DNA from: Pleurodeles waltl
Lineage: Eukaryota; Chordata; Amphibia; Caudata; Salamandridae
DNA: 64,000 nucleotides
Assembly (NCBI RefSeq): GCF_031143425.1
Contig: NC_090438.1
Coordinates: 779,971,138 to 780,035,137, forward strand
Reading direction: 5' to 3'
Shown here: piece after piece, positions 24,671 to 36,159 of the stretch
Layout: the number at the start of each line of letters is the position of its first letter
Numbering within the stretch: position 1 is the first letter of the stretch
Translations under genes and position numbers: made by a program
Notes under the pieces: generated by a model
Told to the model about the DNA's origin: nothing
Seen by the model: the letters and a program-made list of their open reading frames with translations, nothing else
Database searches by the model: none

Positions 24671-26738
24671 GGATTGACGATCTCATCAGCCGGGCTCCCA
24701 GCAGTTTGGGAGGGCCCGTGGCTCTTGTGGGTTTCCATGCTATGCTCAGAGTGCCTTCCCTGGATAGGGTGCCAGTGCTGTGGTGAGTCTGTCACTTCCT
24801 GGTCCCCTCTGGTTTTTCCTGTCTGCTTTGGCTGTGTCTCAATAAGTGGGGAGTGGAGTGATAAGGGGTGAAGTTGCTTCTGAGTTTTCCCATCTCCCTC
24901 TCTCTGGGCATTGTTTTTTGTTTCTGGCTATTTTTCTGCTCTGCCTTCACTGGCATGGCTGTAGCGCCACTCCTGTTCAGGTGGCTACTCCTGCTTTTCC
25001 ATTGGTGGCCGTCCACCACGCGTCGGATTCTGGGGTTGTATGCTACTTTCCCTCTTCACTTATCAATTCCTTACCCCTTTCTTTCTGGGCTAACACTGGT
25101 GTTTGTTTCCTCTGCTCCGACGATGCGAGCAGGTGTCATGTTTTAATGAATGTGTGTAGCCGGTAGGGCTGCAGTGTGGTTTTCTGGACAGCTCGAGGGC
25201 TTGTCCAGGGTTGCAGCCTGAGGGGCTGTAACAGTGGAGCGGTCAGCCGGTGGGGCTGAGGCGCGTGTTTTTCGGGACACCCAGTGCGGTGGTCTCTGGT
25301 CACAGCCGGAGGGGTTATGACTGTTATGTACCCAGCCGGAGGGGCAGTAGTGGTCTGCCCCGGTACAGCAGGCAGGGAATGCGCTGCTTATTTGCCTGTC
25401 ACCACCTCGGTTTGGTTCTTCTGTGAACCACTCTTCCGGACGCCTGGTGCCCGGGGGGCCTCCAGATTGTCCCCAGGGACTTTTTTGCCCTGGGTACAAG
25501 AGGTGGGTGGCGGGAGGGGTATTTAGATTGTTTTATAGTACCTGTGTTTTGCATGTTGCCATTTATCACATTGTAGCATTGTGTTGTTTTCCATACTGTT
25601 CAGTTTTGAGCGTCTGCTCTATCGTGGTGAGGGCCTCTTTTTGACATTGCAAGGAAACTGACAGTATTGTTACTGTGGCTTTGCGGACATGTGTTGTGCT
25701 TTACAATGCTGCCTACATTCTAGTAGCATATGGGATGTCCCTTGAATGAAGGGCTGTCCTGTATGTGGAGGATAATATAAAAATACAAAATGTCTGAAAT
25801 GAAGAATGGTTTCCTCCACATGGTGGGGGGGCTGACAAGGGCAGGGAAGATTGGAGGACAAAACAATTAGAGATAATAGGGGCTTGCCAAGCTCTCTTCC
25901 TGTGGCGAGTGCACAGCCACAGGAACAAAACATTGATTTTGCTTGGGGACATTTGGGAAATACACTACAGCCTGAGGGCACCACAACAGGGACCAAACAC
26001 TCTGAGCTGCCTCCACAGCAGCAGGCAGAGACGGAACGTGAAAGCCGCACCCTCCCATGGTGTTTGATGGATGAGGAAGTGAAAAATAAAAGCAAAACAT
26101 ATAAGAGACCTTGTGAAAGAATTAGACAGTTATTCCATAGCCAGGGTAAAGAGAAAGTGTCTAACGCCATCAGAAAACATGAACAGAAGTACAAACAGAT
26201 ATCAAATGAAATGTAAGGGTGTATTGGCAAGGGGCGTGAGGGATCACACAATATACTATTGGATATGTCCACGTATGCACATCACACGATAATAACATAA
26301 AGATGTGGAAGGAGGTGCTCAGCAATACAAACACAAAGCTGGAAATCACAAGACAGTCTCTCGACGTACATAAAAATGTACAGAGTTAAACAGAATAATA
26401 GCCATGGGAGGGCTGCTTTGGAAGGATCTGGATACATTGTTTAGCATTATTGTACTAATAGATTTGTGGGAGGATTGTTAGAAAGTGATACACTGGCCTC
26501 AAATATGTGACCACTACTCCAATTACTACACTATCATTTGGCACTAGACTAAGTATGGGAAAGGTTTGCAAGTAGACAAGGGATGGTTGTAATATGCTTA
26601 CACACTGTAGAAAAGTTAAGTTCAATTGTTAAGTTATCACACGTAATAAGACACAAGCTTCTGACTTTATTACTTGTTAGTGGCTTTAGGTTAAGATCCT
26701 CGGGGGCATTTCACTGTAAAGCTGTGGATAGTGTACAA
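24671..26738 (+). other. GC-rich stretch and short open frame, possibly leader and gag remnant
   Basis: The part at 25150-25400 repeats a CAGCCGGAGGGG-like motif four or five times at uneven spacing. A 121-codon frame at 25851-26216 (+) is rich in Gln, Glu and Lys, with a basic C-terminus, and has no recognisable domain. If the primer-site reading at 24651 is right, this would be the leader and a decayed gag. Otherwise it is unassigned intron. The 200-codon minus-strand frame over the same bases looks like its shadow. Confidence 0.25.
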
Positions 26739-27590
26739 CAGTGGTTCCCAACCTGTGGTCCGTGGACCCACTGGTGTCTGTGACACATTCCCAGGGGGTC
26801 CACAGGCCTGGCTGGGAGGAAGTCACTTCTCCAGCTGGTGCCTCTACAGAAACGTGTGCGTGGTTTTATATTTATTACTTCCTTTCTTCAGCAGGTTTAA
26901 AAGCACTGCAAAGCTCCTTGTACATCGAAAATAAAAGCGTCAAGATAACTCTAGTGATTAATGTAATTGCTGGGGAGGAATGAGAGTTTTGGACAGTGGC
27001 AGTCACAGTGATTCTTTAGTTACTGTACAGTTCATAATCGTAATCTAGCACAGTGAGCTATGAACTGCAATTAAGGAACTGCATGCCAACTGCATAGCAC
27101 AAATTAGAAAGCTGTTTTTTCACAGTCTTTCATTTTCCTTATGCTGCTCAAAACAAAAAAAGGGTTTGCCTGTGTAGACATACATTCTTATTATTAAAGA
27201 CAATGCTAACCACTGTGTTGTGTTCTGAATGCTGAGTTTGTGCTTCTCCAGACCAAGCACTCTTAGCAAAATGCCTACCAGTGTGGATGCCATGTAAATC
27301 CTACACCTTTTACTCCTCTGTAAAGTGCTCTAACACCCTACACTGGTATGAGAGGTGCTATAATAAAAATTTATTACATGTGACAGAGGATAGGGAGAGA
27401 TGAGAGGCACTTATAGTTTACTTCCTTTCCCCACCGCATATTTATGTTAGTATATGTTTGGTGTGTACTATTTATTGTGAATTACTGTTTTCATGTTTGA
27501 AATTTAAATTGTACGAATTGCTTGGGGGTCCCCGTCTTCCAGTAATGTTTCAGTGGGGGTCCCCAGGAGTCAAATGGTTGGGAATCACAG
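26739..27590. mobile_element. Non-autonomous hAT DNA transposon (852 bp)
   Basis: The left end CAGTGGTTCCCAACC and right end GGTTGGGAATCACAG are inverted repeats (13 of 15 match), the classic hAT terminus. The exact 8-bp target duplication GTGTACAA lies at 26731-26738 and 27591-27598. No transposase frame is inside. The element was mobilised in trans. Confidence 0.95.
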
Positions 27591-27959
27591 GTGTACAACA
27601 AATAAGAACTTTCTTATGTAGGGATTACATTTAAAAATATTTGACCCATGGAAAGGTTGCCAAAATTGTAACAGTGAACAAATTTAGTCTTGAGGGAACG
27701 GAGGATTAATTTGCAGCAGTTAACAATATGTTGTCAGGAGTGTGGAATTTTATAAAATGTCTTTGTCCATGGGACAGTTTGTGTCATCAATCTACTTGTC
27801 CTATAAAAACACATGCATATTTTCTCCGGCTAAAATGACGTTTACAAATATTGTCTAGGAGTCCGATTTCCTGGTTTGCCTCTGTAAATGCTTGCTCATG
27901 CATAAAAGCTGTAAATCTGCACTAATGCAAGGACAGAGTACCAGCAAAATGTGCCTCAG

Positions 27960-29294
27960 CAACTACAAGCCTCCCAGTCCTTCCAAAGTAGAGGCTGGGG
28001 ATCAAGCCGACAGCGTCCATTCCCTTAGGGGCAACGTGTTACCCAAACCGCAACCAACCTCCTGTATCTGCCACAGACCACTTAAAGTTGCCCTTGGCAG
28101 AACACTATTACCCAGTAGGGGTGCTCACCATCTTCTGTTTCTCTAGGTGGAAGAAAATCACATCCAGCAAACTTGTGCTTTGGGTTGTGGAGCGATTATC
28201 CCCCCCCTACCCTTCCTGTCACATCCTCAAGAAATGCCAACCACACAGCAACAACTTCCAGAGGACCACTTGTCCATACTCCGCAGAAACGTTTGACCTC
28301 TTTTGGCCAAAGGAGCCACAAAATGGTGGTGCATGCACCAGAGATGGCGACTGGTTATTACTCCATTTTGTGGTGCGAAGGATGACAGAGGCCTTAGTCT
28401 CATCCTAGACCCATTGTATTTGCAGGATGCCTATTCCCATTCTCCAGTCCCACAAACACTACCTGCGTCTTCAGGTAGACCAATTTCACTTTTAGTTCTC
28501 TGAGCTTCCCTTAGGCTTAACCTGTGCATCCCGGGTGTTCACAAAGGTGATGGTGATTGCAGTCAGTCTGCAGAGCTTGGGAATACCTATCCTCCCATAC
28601 CTCTATGACTTGCTACTGAAGACAAGTTCCCCTCAATTGCCACCTCCAGACGATGGTTGTCCTATTCACATTGTTGGGTTCCTCGAGCATGTCAAGGTCG
28701 CACCTGATACTTACACAGCAGCTCACCTTAATCTGAGCCATTCTAGATATGGTGCTGTTCCAAGCCTTCCCTCCACCTCAACAAGTTCAGGATATTTGAG
28801 CTATGATCCTGATGTGTCAGCCCTTGACATGGATCTCAGTGAGAGCAGCTTAGGCTTCTGGGCCTCTTGGCCTCCTGCATCCTGCTTGTGGACTATACCA
28901 GATGTCACATGCGGGTTCTGCTGTGGAATTTGAAGTGTCGGAGGGCCCAGCACCCGGAGATCTGTCCTTTTGTTATATTTTCTCCTTTTCTCTTTGGACA
29001 ACTTTGAGGACAGAGAAGAACAGGTCTTTGAGGTTAGCGTCAATCATCATCAGGCCTGATGCTGGTCAGGCGCATGGCACAAAGATTTTGACAGACTGCT
29101 CTTTAATGGTGTTAGTGTGTGCAGATTGGCCGTCCTTGTTCAAATCACTGGTTGCAGTGTTTCTTGAAGGTGCTGATCCACATGTACCCGCCAACACATT
29201 TTGTGAGGCCGTGGTGGGTCCTTAATTTGGTTCTCACATGTTCTCTGTGCACGCATTTTGTACCAATGTATAGCTGCTCTTTCCACCTGCTGAT
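27960..29294 (+). mobile_element. DIRS-like element, left part (DIRS-B): RT and start of recombinase
   Basis: Degenerate and frameshifted. RT blocks include an LLLHFVV...RGLSLILDP segment near 28355-28410, LQDAYSHSPV near 28420-28450, LPLGLTCASRVFTKVM near 28505-28550, and a PYLYDLLLK segment near 28595 where YLDDWLLK is expected. Near 29119-29290 a tyrosine recombinase N-terminal segment reads FLKVLIHMYPPTHF...LNLVLT. It stops at 29294 where a solo LTR is inserted, and resumes at 31976. The left boundary is uncertain. Confidence 0.82.
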
Positions 29295-31975
29295 TGTAAG
29301 GAAATGCCTCCTTGGCATGGTTACCCCCTGACTTTTTGCCTTTGCTGATGCTATGTTTTGAATTGAAAGTGTGCTGAGGCCTGCTAACCAGGCCCCAGCA
29401 CCAGTGTTCTTTCCCTAACCTGTACTTTTGATTCCCCAATTGGCACACCCTGGCATCCAGATAAGTCCCTTGTAAGTGGTACCCCTGGTACCAACGGCCC
29501 TGATGCCAAGGAAGGTCTCTAAGGGCTGCAGCATGTCTTATGCCACCCTGGAGAACCCTCACTCAGCACAGACACACTGCTTGCCAGCTTGTGTGTGCTG
29601 GTGAGAACAAAACGAGTAAGTCGACATGGCACTCCCCTCAGGGTGCCATGCCAGCCTCTCACTGCCTATGCAGATATGGATAAGTCACCCCTCTAGTAGG
29701 CCTTACAGCCCTAAGGCAGGGTGCACTATACCATAGGTGAGGGCACCAGTGCATGAGCACTGTGCCCCTACAGTGTCTAAGCAATACCTTAGACATTGTA
29801 AGTGCAGGGTAGCCATAAGAGTATATGGTCTGGCAGTCTGTTTTACACGAACTCCACAGCACCATAATGGCTACACTGAAAACTGGGAAGTTTGGTATCA
29901 AACTTCTCAGCACAATAAATGCACACTGATGCCAGTGTACATTTTATTGTAAACTACACCCCAGAGGGCACCTTAGAGGTGCCCCCTGAAACCTTAACCG
30001 ACTATCTGTGTAGGCTGACTGGTTCCAGCAGCCTGCCACACTAGAGACATGTTGCTGGCCCCATGGGGAGAGTGCCTTTGTCACTCTGAGGCCAGTAACC
30101 AAGCCTGCACTGGGTGGAGATGCTAACACCTCCCCAGGCAGGAGCTGTAACACCTGGCAGTGAGCCTCAAAGGCTCATCCCTTTGTCACAGCACCGCAGG
30201 ACACTCCAGCTAGTCGAGTTGCCCGCCCCCTCCGGCCACAGCCCCCACTTTTGGCGGCAAGGCCGGAGGAAACAAAGAAAACAACAAGGAGGAGTCACTG
30301 GCCAGTCAGGACAGCCCCTAAGGTGTCCTGAGCTGAAGTGACTCTAACTTTTAGAAATCCTCCATCTTGCAGATGGAGGATTCCCCCAATAGGATTAGGG
30401 ATGTGACCCCCTCCCCTTGGGAGGAGGCACAAAGAGGGTGTACCCACCCTCAGGGCTAGTAGCCATTGGCTACTAACCCCCCAGACCTAAACACGCCCTT
30501 AAATTTAGTATTTAAGGGCTCCCCTGAACCTAAGAATTTAGATTCCTGCAACTTACCTGAAGAAGAAGACTGCTGAGCTGAAAAACCCCTGCAGAGGAAG
30601 AACAGAAGACACCAACTGCTTTGGCCCCAGTCCTACCGGCCTGTCTCCTGCCTTCCAAAAGAAACCTGCTCTAGCGACGCTTTCCAAGGGACCAGCGACC
30701 TCTGAATCCTCTGAGGACTGCCCTGCTTCAAGAAAGACGAGAAACTCCCGAGGACAGCGGCACTGCTCCACAAGAACTGTAACTTTGTTTCAAGGAGCAG
30801 ATTTAAAAACCCCTGCAACTCCCCGCAAGAAGCGTGAGACTTGCAACACTGCACCCGGCGACCCCGACTCGACTGGTGGAGAAACAACGCTTCAGGGAGG
30901 ACCCTCCGGCGACTCTACGACTGTGAGTAACCAAAGTTGTCCCCCCTGAGCCCCCACAGCGACGCCTGCAGAGGGAATCCCGAGGCTCCCCCTGACCGCG
31001 ACTGCCTGAACTCCATTTCCCGACGGCTGGAAAAGACTCTGCACCCGCAGCCCCCAGCACCTAAAGAAACGGAACTCCTGTGCAGGAGTGACCCCCAGGA
31101 GGCCATCTCCCTTGCCCAGGTGGTGGCTACCCCGAGGAGCCCCCCCCTTGCCTGCCTGCAACGCTGAAGAGATCCCTTGATCTCTCATTGAAAACCATTA
31201 CAAACCCGACGCGTGTTTGCACACTGCACCCGGCCGCCCCCGCGCTGCTGAGGGTGTACTTTTTGTGCTGACCTGTGTCCCCCCCGGTGCCCTACAAAAC
31301 CCCCCTGGTCTGCCCTCTGAAGACGCGGGTACTTACCTGCTGGCAGACTGGAACCGGGGCACCCCCTTCTCTCCATTGAAGCCTATGCGTTTTGGGCACC
31401 TCTTTGACCTCTGCACCTGACCGTCCCTGAGCTGCTGGTGTGGTAACTTTGGGGTTGCTCTGAACCCCCAACGGTGGGCTACCTTGGACCAAAAACTGAA
31501 ACCTGTAAGTGACTTACTTACCTGTTAAAACTAACATTACTTTACCTCCCCCAGGAACTGTGAAAAGTGTCCACTTTTAAAACAGCTTATTGTGTTTTAT
31601 GTGAAAAGTATACATGCTAATGAAATGATTCAAAGTTCCTAAAGTACTTACCTGCAATACCTTTCAAATGAGATATTACATGTAAAATTTGAACCTGTGG
31701 TTCTTAAAATAAACTAAGAAAATATATTTTTCTATAACAAAACCTATTGGCTGGATTTGTCTCTGAGTGTGTGTTCCTCATTTATTGCCTGTGTGTATGT
31801 ACAACAAATGCTTAACACTACTCCTTTGATAAGCCTACTGCTCGACCACACTACCACAAAATAGAGCATTAGTATTTTCTCTTTTTGCCACTATCTTACC
31901 TCTAAGGGGAACCCTTGGACTCTGTGCATGCTATTCCTTACTTTGAAATAGCGCATACAGAGCCAACTTCCTACA
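29295..31975 (+). mobile_element. Solo LTR, Gmr1-like family (2681 bp), inserted in a DIRS-like recombinase
   Basis: It runs from TGTAAGGAAATGCC to CTTCCTACA, with the exact 5-bp target duplication CTGAT at 29290-29294 and 31976-31980. Removing the LTR and one CTGAT rejoins the DIRS recombinase frame, which independently confirms the boundaries. The palindrome cluster is intact near 30355-30520. Confidence 0.95.
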
Positions 31976-32880
31976 CTGATGATAAAAACAGTGTTTATCA
32001 TCGCCTTAACATATGCTCGGCGAGTGAGCGAACTCCAGGCTTTGTCCCTCCAGCAACCGAATACATCTTTTTTTTGTCTGGACAAGTTGCTCCTCTGGCC
32101 AAAAGTGGCATTCCTGTCAAAGGTATACACGCCCTTCCACATAGGACAGTCTCCTTGCTATCTTTTTTTCACCCCTCAAAGAGGGAGGAACAAGACTATA
32201 GTCTTGCTCCTAAGAGGCCTTTTAGCTTTTACATTGATCAATCTGGGGACCATTGAGTGGATATCAAACTGTTTGTGAGCGTCTCTGAAGCGAAAAAGGG
32301 GAAAGCAGTGCAAAAGATAACCATTTCCCCATAGATTTCCTTGCATCTATACAGAGCAAACTTCCCTTAACTCTTGCAACAGTTTAAATCGAATCTCAAA
32401 CGCGGGGTGCCCTTATATCAGTCTTGGCTTGGTCGCATCAATGAGATCGAGATGTCTGATTTGCTTAGGTTGTTACACCTCTTTCAGGGTCTCTCCATTG
32501 AGATCGACCTAGACTTCTTCTCTACCCTTCGGTCCTTGGTCACGTAATTTGTTTGGTGTTTGGCAGGAATACAGGGCTCAACTCCTGTAAACTGTTGACA
32601 GTACCCAGGGTTGCTGGTGGTTTGTCCTTACCCAACTTTACACTATGCTATAAAGCATCAGTTACACGTGAACTCTGAGTGGTGGTTAGGATAATAAGAC
32701 AAACATTGGCTACACATGGACAGAGCTGTGGTGGGTTGCTACATCTGGGATGTTTTGTGAAAGCCATAACCAGTTAGATCACTAAACGCTTACCTTAGTA
32801 CACCGACTACGTCCACTAGGACGAAGTGAGCCAGTTGGCAGGATGGGTGACATTCCCTCACCCCTTATCCACTTTATCTG
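31976..32880 (+). mobile_element. DIRS-like element, right part (DIRS-B): tyrosine recombinase
   Basis: The frame from about 31979 reads MIKTVFIIALTYARRVSELQALS, cut here by description at the catalytic RRVSEL block, which contains the first catalytic arginine. It continues with a KVYTPFHIGQSP-type segment to a stop near 32278. Later C-terminal parts are degenerate and frameshifted to about 32880. It is the direct continuation of the block ending at 29294. No clear right terminal repeat was found. Confidence 0.8.
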
Positions 32881-33805
32881 CATTCACCCCTGCGCTTCGG
32901 CCTGGACCCTTTGACCTTTGACCTATAGCGGGAAGGGGGATTCCTTACCAAATCTGATTTATTCCATGGCTTGGACATTCTCACATTTGAAAACTGATGA
33001 AACTTTGCACTTTCAGATGCTGAGCGATGTCAATATACAGTTAATGCAGTGGTTACCAAACTGTGTTCCACGGCACCCCTGTGCGCCATCAAAACTAACC
33101 AGGGGCGCCACCCGCCAAGGAGAGAGTTCAGGAATCACTGCATTATGCATTATAGGTGGGTGACTGTTATTTCGTGAGCTCTTTTGCACAAGTGTTTCTA
33201 GTCTTCTCATGCAGGGCCGAAAGCAGGGTACTTGAAGTGTAGAAGCTCCTAAAAAGCAAATTTTTTCTGTGGTTATAAACTGACCCTCTGGGATTACAGG
33301 AAAAAAAACAGGATCCAAAGTGGATGACTTAAAACAAACATTTCCAGGCAAGAAATCGGGAAAAATGTGGTAATCATGCAGGTGAGGTGTGCCTCTACAT
33401 TAGGTGGTGGTGAACTATAAAACGAACAGATGCAATCACTGAAATTAAGGATTAGCACTGGGGCAAGATCTTATTTACCCGTCTGCTATTCCTTCTAGCA
33501 GTTCTACAGGCGTTCTAATGGACTTCGGTTCCTCAGATGAGGAGTTCTGAAGGCCTGTTCAGCACAAAGCTTCAAAGAAACGGCTTTCTTTCAATGCTAG
33601 GACCAAAGCGGCATGCAGAAACATGGCAAGACAGATAATTGCTCCCCAAAATACACCTTGTGAGCGAGGCAGCATGGTATCCAGGAGCAAGGACAGAACT
33701 AAGAAGCAAAGGTCGGACTCCTGAAGCAATGTGCACATCACAAAATCAACAAGAAGGGGAGGGACCGGGAGGTTAAAGGTCCAGTGTACGGTCTCCCATC
33801 TTAGT

Positions 33806-33875
33806 CATAAACATATACAGAGTACACTGTTCCTAAACAGTGTACTCTGAACAGTGTACTCTGTATATGTTTATG
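33806..33875. repeat. Perfect 27-bp inverted repeat inside the hAT element
   Basis: The arm 33806-33832 (CATAAACATATACAGAG...) is exactly inverted at 33849-33875. The 16-nt spacer contains a third copy of the ACAGTGTACTCT block. Confidence 0.96.
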
Positions 33876-34509
33876 GCAATGTGCACATCTCCATCTCATG
33901 CAGGAGATTTCTGGGCTCTTGGAGTAAACAAAACAGCGAATGCCACTGCGTGCATATGTGTATAGGTTGATTAAATTAAACCACTAGGGAAAACAGCATT
34001 TCATCTTTCCTAGGTCGACAACATGAGTACAACTTAGTTGGACAGCACAACTGCATCCCGTCCAAGCTTAGATATACACTTGTAGGTTTAAGACTTTAGA
34101 AGGGATAAAAACACATGTAGGCTACTAGTTCTAATGCAATTGATACTGATGGGGTCTATCAGAGGTCCTTGGTACTGGGCTGTTGCAGGCACAAGCCAGA
34201 ATATTTTGCAATTTAAATCACAAGGAAGATGTGCACTTTTTAAAGACATTGTGTGCAACTGCAGCACTGCACAGGCATTTTGGGAATGCATGCTTCAAAT
34301 TGTCCTGCTCCTTGCAAGTGGGAAGGTAGGCTACTTGTCTGTTTACCCTCTTATCTGGTCACTGAAAGTAACACACCCAGTCTGCTTACGTAGGGGTGAG
34401 CAGATAGAATAGTCTTAGACAGAATAGACAAGGTGTGTCCACAGTGACATGAGGCGTGATTGTCCACAAATGAGGCTTGAAGGATAAGACAGGAGTCATG
34501 TGAGGGCAT

Positions 34510-34677
34510 AGACAAGAGGCATGAAGGCACAGACAAGATTCAAGAACACACAGGCTAGAGGCTTGAGTGCACAGACAGGAGGCATGAACAAACAGACGGG
34601 AGTCAAGAACACACAGACAGTAGGCAGGAGCACACAGACAGTAGACATAGACACACAGCCAGGGGTCAAGAACACAC
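34510..34677. repeat. 21-bp minisatellite, about 8 units, then (AC)n
   Basis: Units of the form AGACAAGAGGCATGAAGGCAC repeat eight times with substitutions. Less regular related units lie upstream from about 34430. An (AC)n run follows at about 34671-34699. Confidence 0.9.
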
Positions 34678-34959
34678 ACACACACACACACACACACACG
34701 GCAAGAACACACATACACGGCTTCACCCCAATTATTTTTAGAGAGAAAAATTGAAGCATTCCCGAGGCTGGACTTACATTCCCCACCTGCCAAACAAAAG
34801 TAACATAATGGGGAGCCGTCGATCAAAAAAGTTTGGGAACCACTGAGTTAATGCATTGGGTACTCTAGCCTAAGATGTGTTTGGCAGCCACTAGAGGCCT
34901 ACCCCCTGTAGAAGAATTTGTACGGAGGGCAGGTGGCCAGGGGGGATGTTTCCTACTTA

Positions 34960-35790
34960 GATTTCCTGCTGATATCCACTGCCCGCACAACCAGCTGTTG
35001 CCATTTAACCTTCTGGGAGTGGACTCTTAGGGAGGCGTTCACGGAGGAGCAGTGGCGTAAGATTTGGATGGACATCCCCCAGATTTGACCACTCAGTCAG
35101 TATGAGGGAGGCACAATACAAAGTGCTTTTCAACTGGTATCTATGCCCCACTAAACTTATCTTTTCCGAACAATTCAGATTTATGTTGGTGTGGTTGTGG
35201 GCTCCTTGGCAACTTCAAACACATGCTGGAACTGTCCCGTGATTCAACCCTTCTGGGCTAAAGTTAGCTCAGATTAAAGATATTCTGAGGTATCCAGTTC
35301 CCAAAACCCCTGCGTTCACCCTGTTGTGCTTGAGGTTATCATCATGTAGACCCCAGACTTCCAGAGACAGTTCCTTTCTATGGGCTGTGCCTGGAAGCAG
35401 CCACAGCAGCGCCGGCGCAGCATGGAGGAAGCCCGAATCTCCCTTGATGTCCCACTGGCATGCCTGACTAGCAGGCCGTAACCATGGAGCGAATGGCCAT
35501 TATACATCTAGACAATTTCAAAAACTGAGTGTATTTTGGTCCCCTGGTGCGATTCCTCTTGACTGGCCTTCCATTTTTCTTGTGCCGTGCGTGGACTAGA
35601 GCACTCCTCCTTTTTCAGATTTAAGGTCGGGGGACTGTTAGGACCCTCCAACAGTCCCACTCCTGGGTGCCCTCCCACAGTCGGAGCCCTAAGTTTCTTC
35701 TGTCTCTTCCACTTCAACAGTAACTAAACTTTTGTCAGTTGGGCTGGAGTTTCTTTGGGCAGGGGGTTTGCGTTGGGCAAAAAAAAAAAC
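34960..35790 (+). mobile_element. L1-like LINE, 3' fragment of ORF2, degenerate
   Basis: Across shifting frames the translation shows the conserved C-terminal region of L1-type ORF2: a NWYLCPTKL-like block near 35130-35160, a DLCWCGCG...HM...CP segment near 35180-35240, then IQPFWAKV near 35242-35265 and YPVPKTPAFTLL near 35290-35325. A run of 11 A at 35779-35789 could be the poly(A) end. The fragment is truncated at its 5' side and has many stops. Confidence 0.65.
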
Positions 35791-36159
35791 GTATTGGCTT
35801 TAATGCTGCATTAACAAAGATAGTGTACTCGATGAGTTTGATCATTGGAGCGAGACTGATCTATCACTAAAACTGTGGGTATTACTAGCAATGTGGATGC
35901 ATTATCAAGGTCTGCACAGTGCATTACTGTCAATGTATTAATGCCTGGTTTACAAAACTCAATTTGGGGGCGGCAGTGAAATCCGCTAGGAGCTAGCCAA
36001 AAAGCAGCCACCAGAATGCTTGCACACTCATTCTACTAGAGCAAAGGTTGCTTTCACGGTGCTGGTGTTCCAGTCCTCGATTTCCACCAGGCTACTACAT
36101 GAGCATGAGTTACTGCTTTTGGATCTTTTGTTGAGATGAGGAATCTGCAGATAGTCTGT
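35791..36159. other. Intron, no recognised feature
   Basis: Short unassigned interval between the L1-like fragment and the next DIRS-like remnant. Nothing recognised. Confidence 0.4.

Larger units (their letters stand above)
33047..34845. mobile_element. Non-autonomous hAT DNA transposon (1799 bp)
   Basis: The left end CAGTGGTTACCAAAC matches the inverse of the right end GTTTGGGAACCACTG at 14 of 15 bases. The 8-bp target duplication AGTTAATG is exact (33039-33046 and 34846-34853). The interior holds a perfect 27-bp palindrome (33806-33875) and a 21-bp minisatellite (34510-34677), but no transposase. Open frames across the minisatellite on both strands are products of the 21-bp period. Confidence 0.94.

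Noticed and set aside
25670..26272. 200-codon minus-strand frame
   Set aside because: Cysteine-rich without motif, and complementary to a more protein-like plus-strand frame. No splice or promoter context.
34386..34826. Cysteine/valine-rich 146-codon minus-strand frame that looks like a secreted peptide
   Set aside because: It is the translation of the 21-bp minisatellite and the (AC)n run; the period of 21 keeps the frame open.
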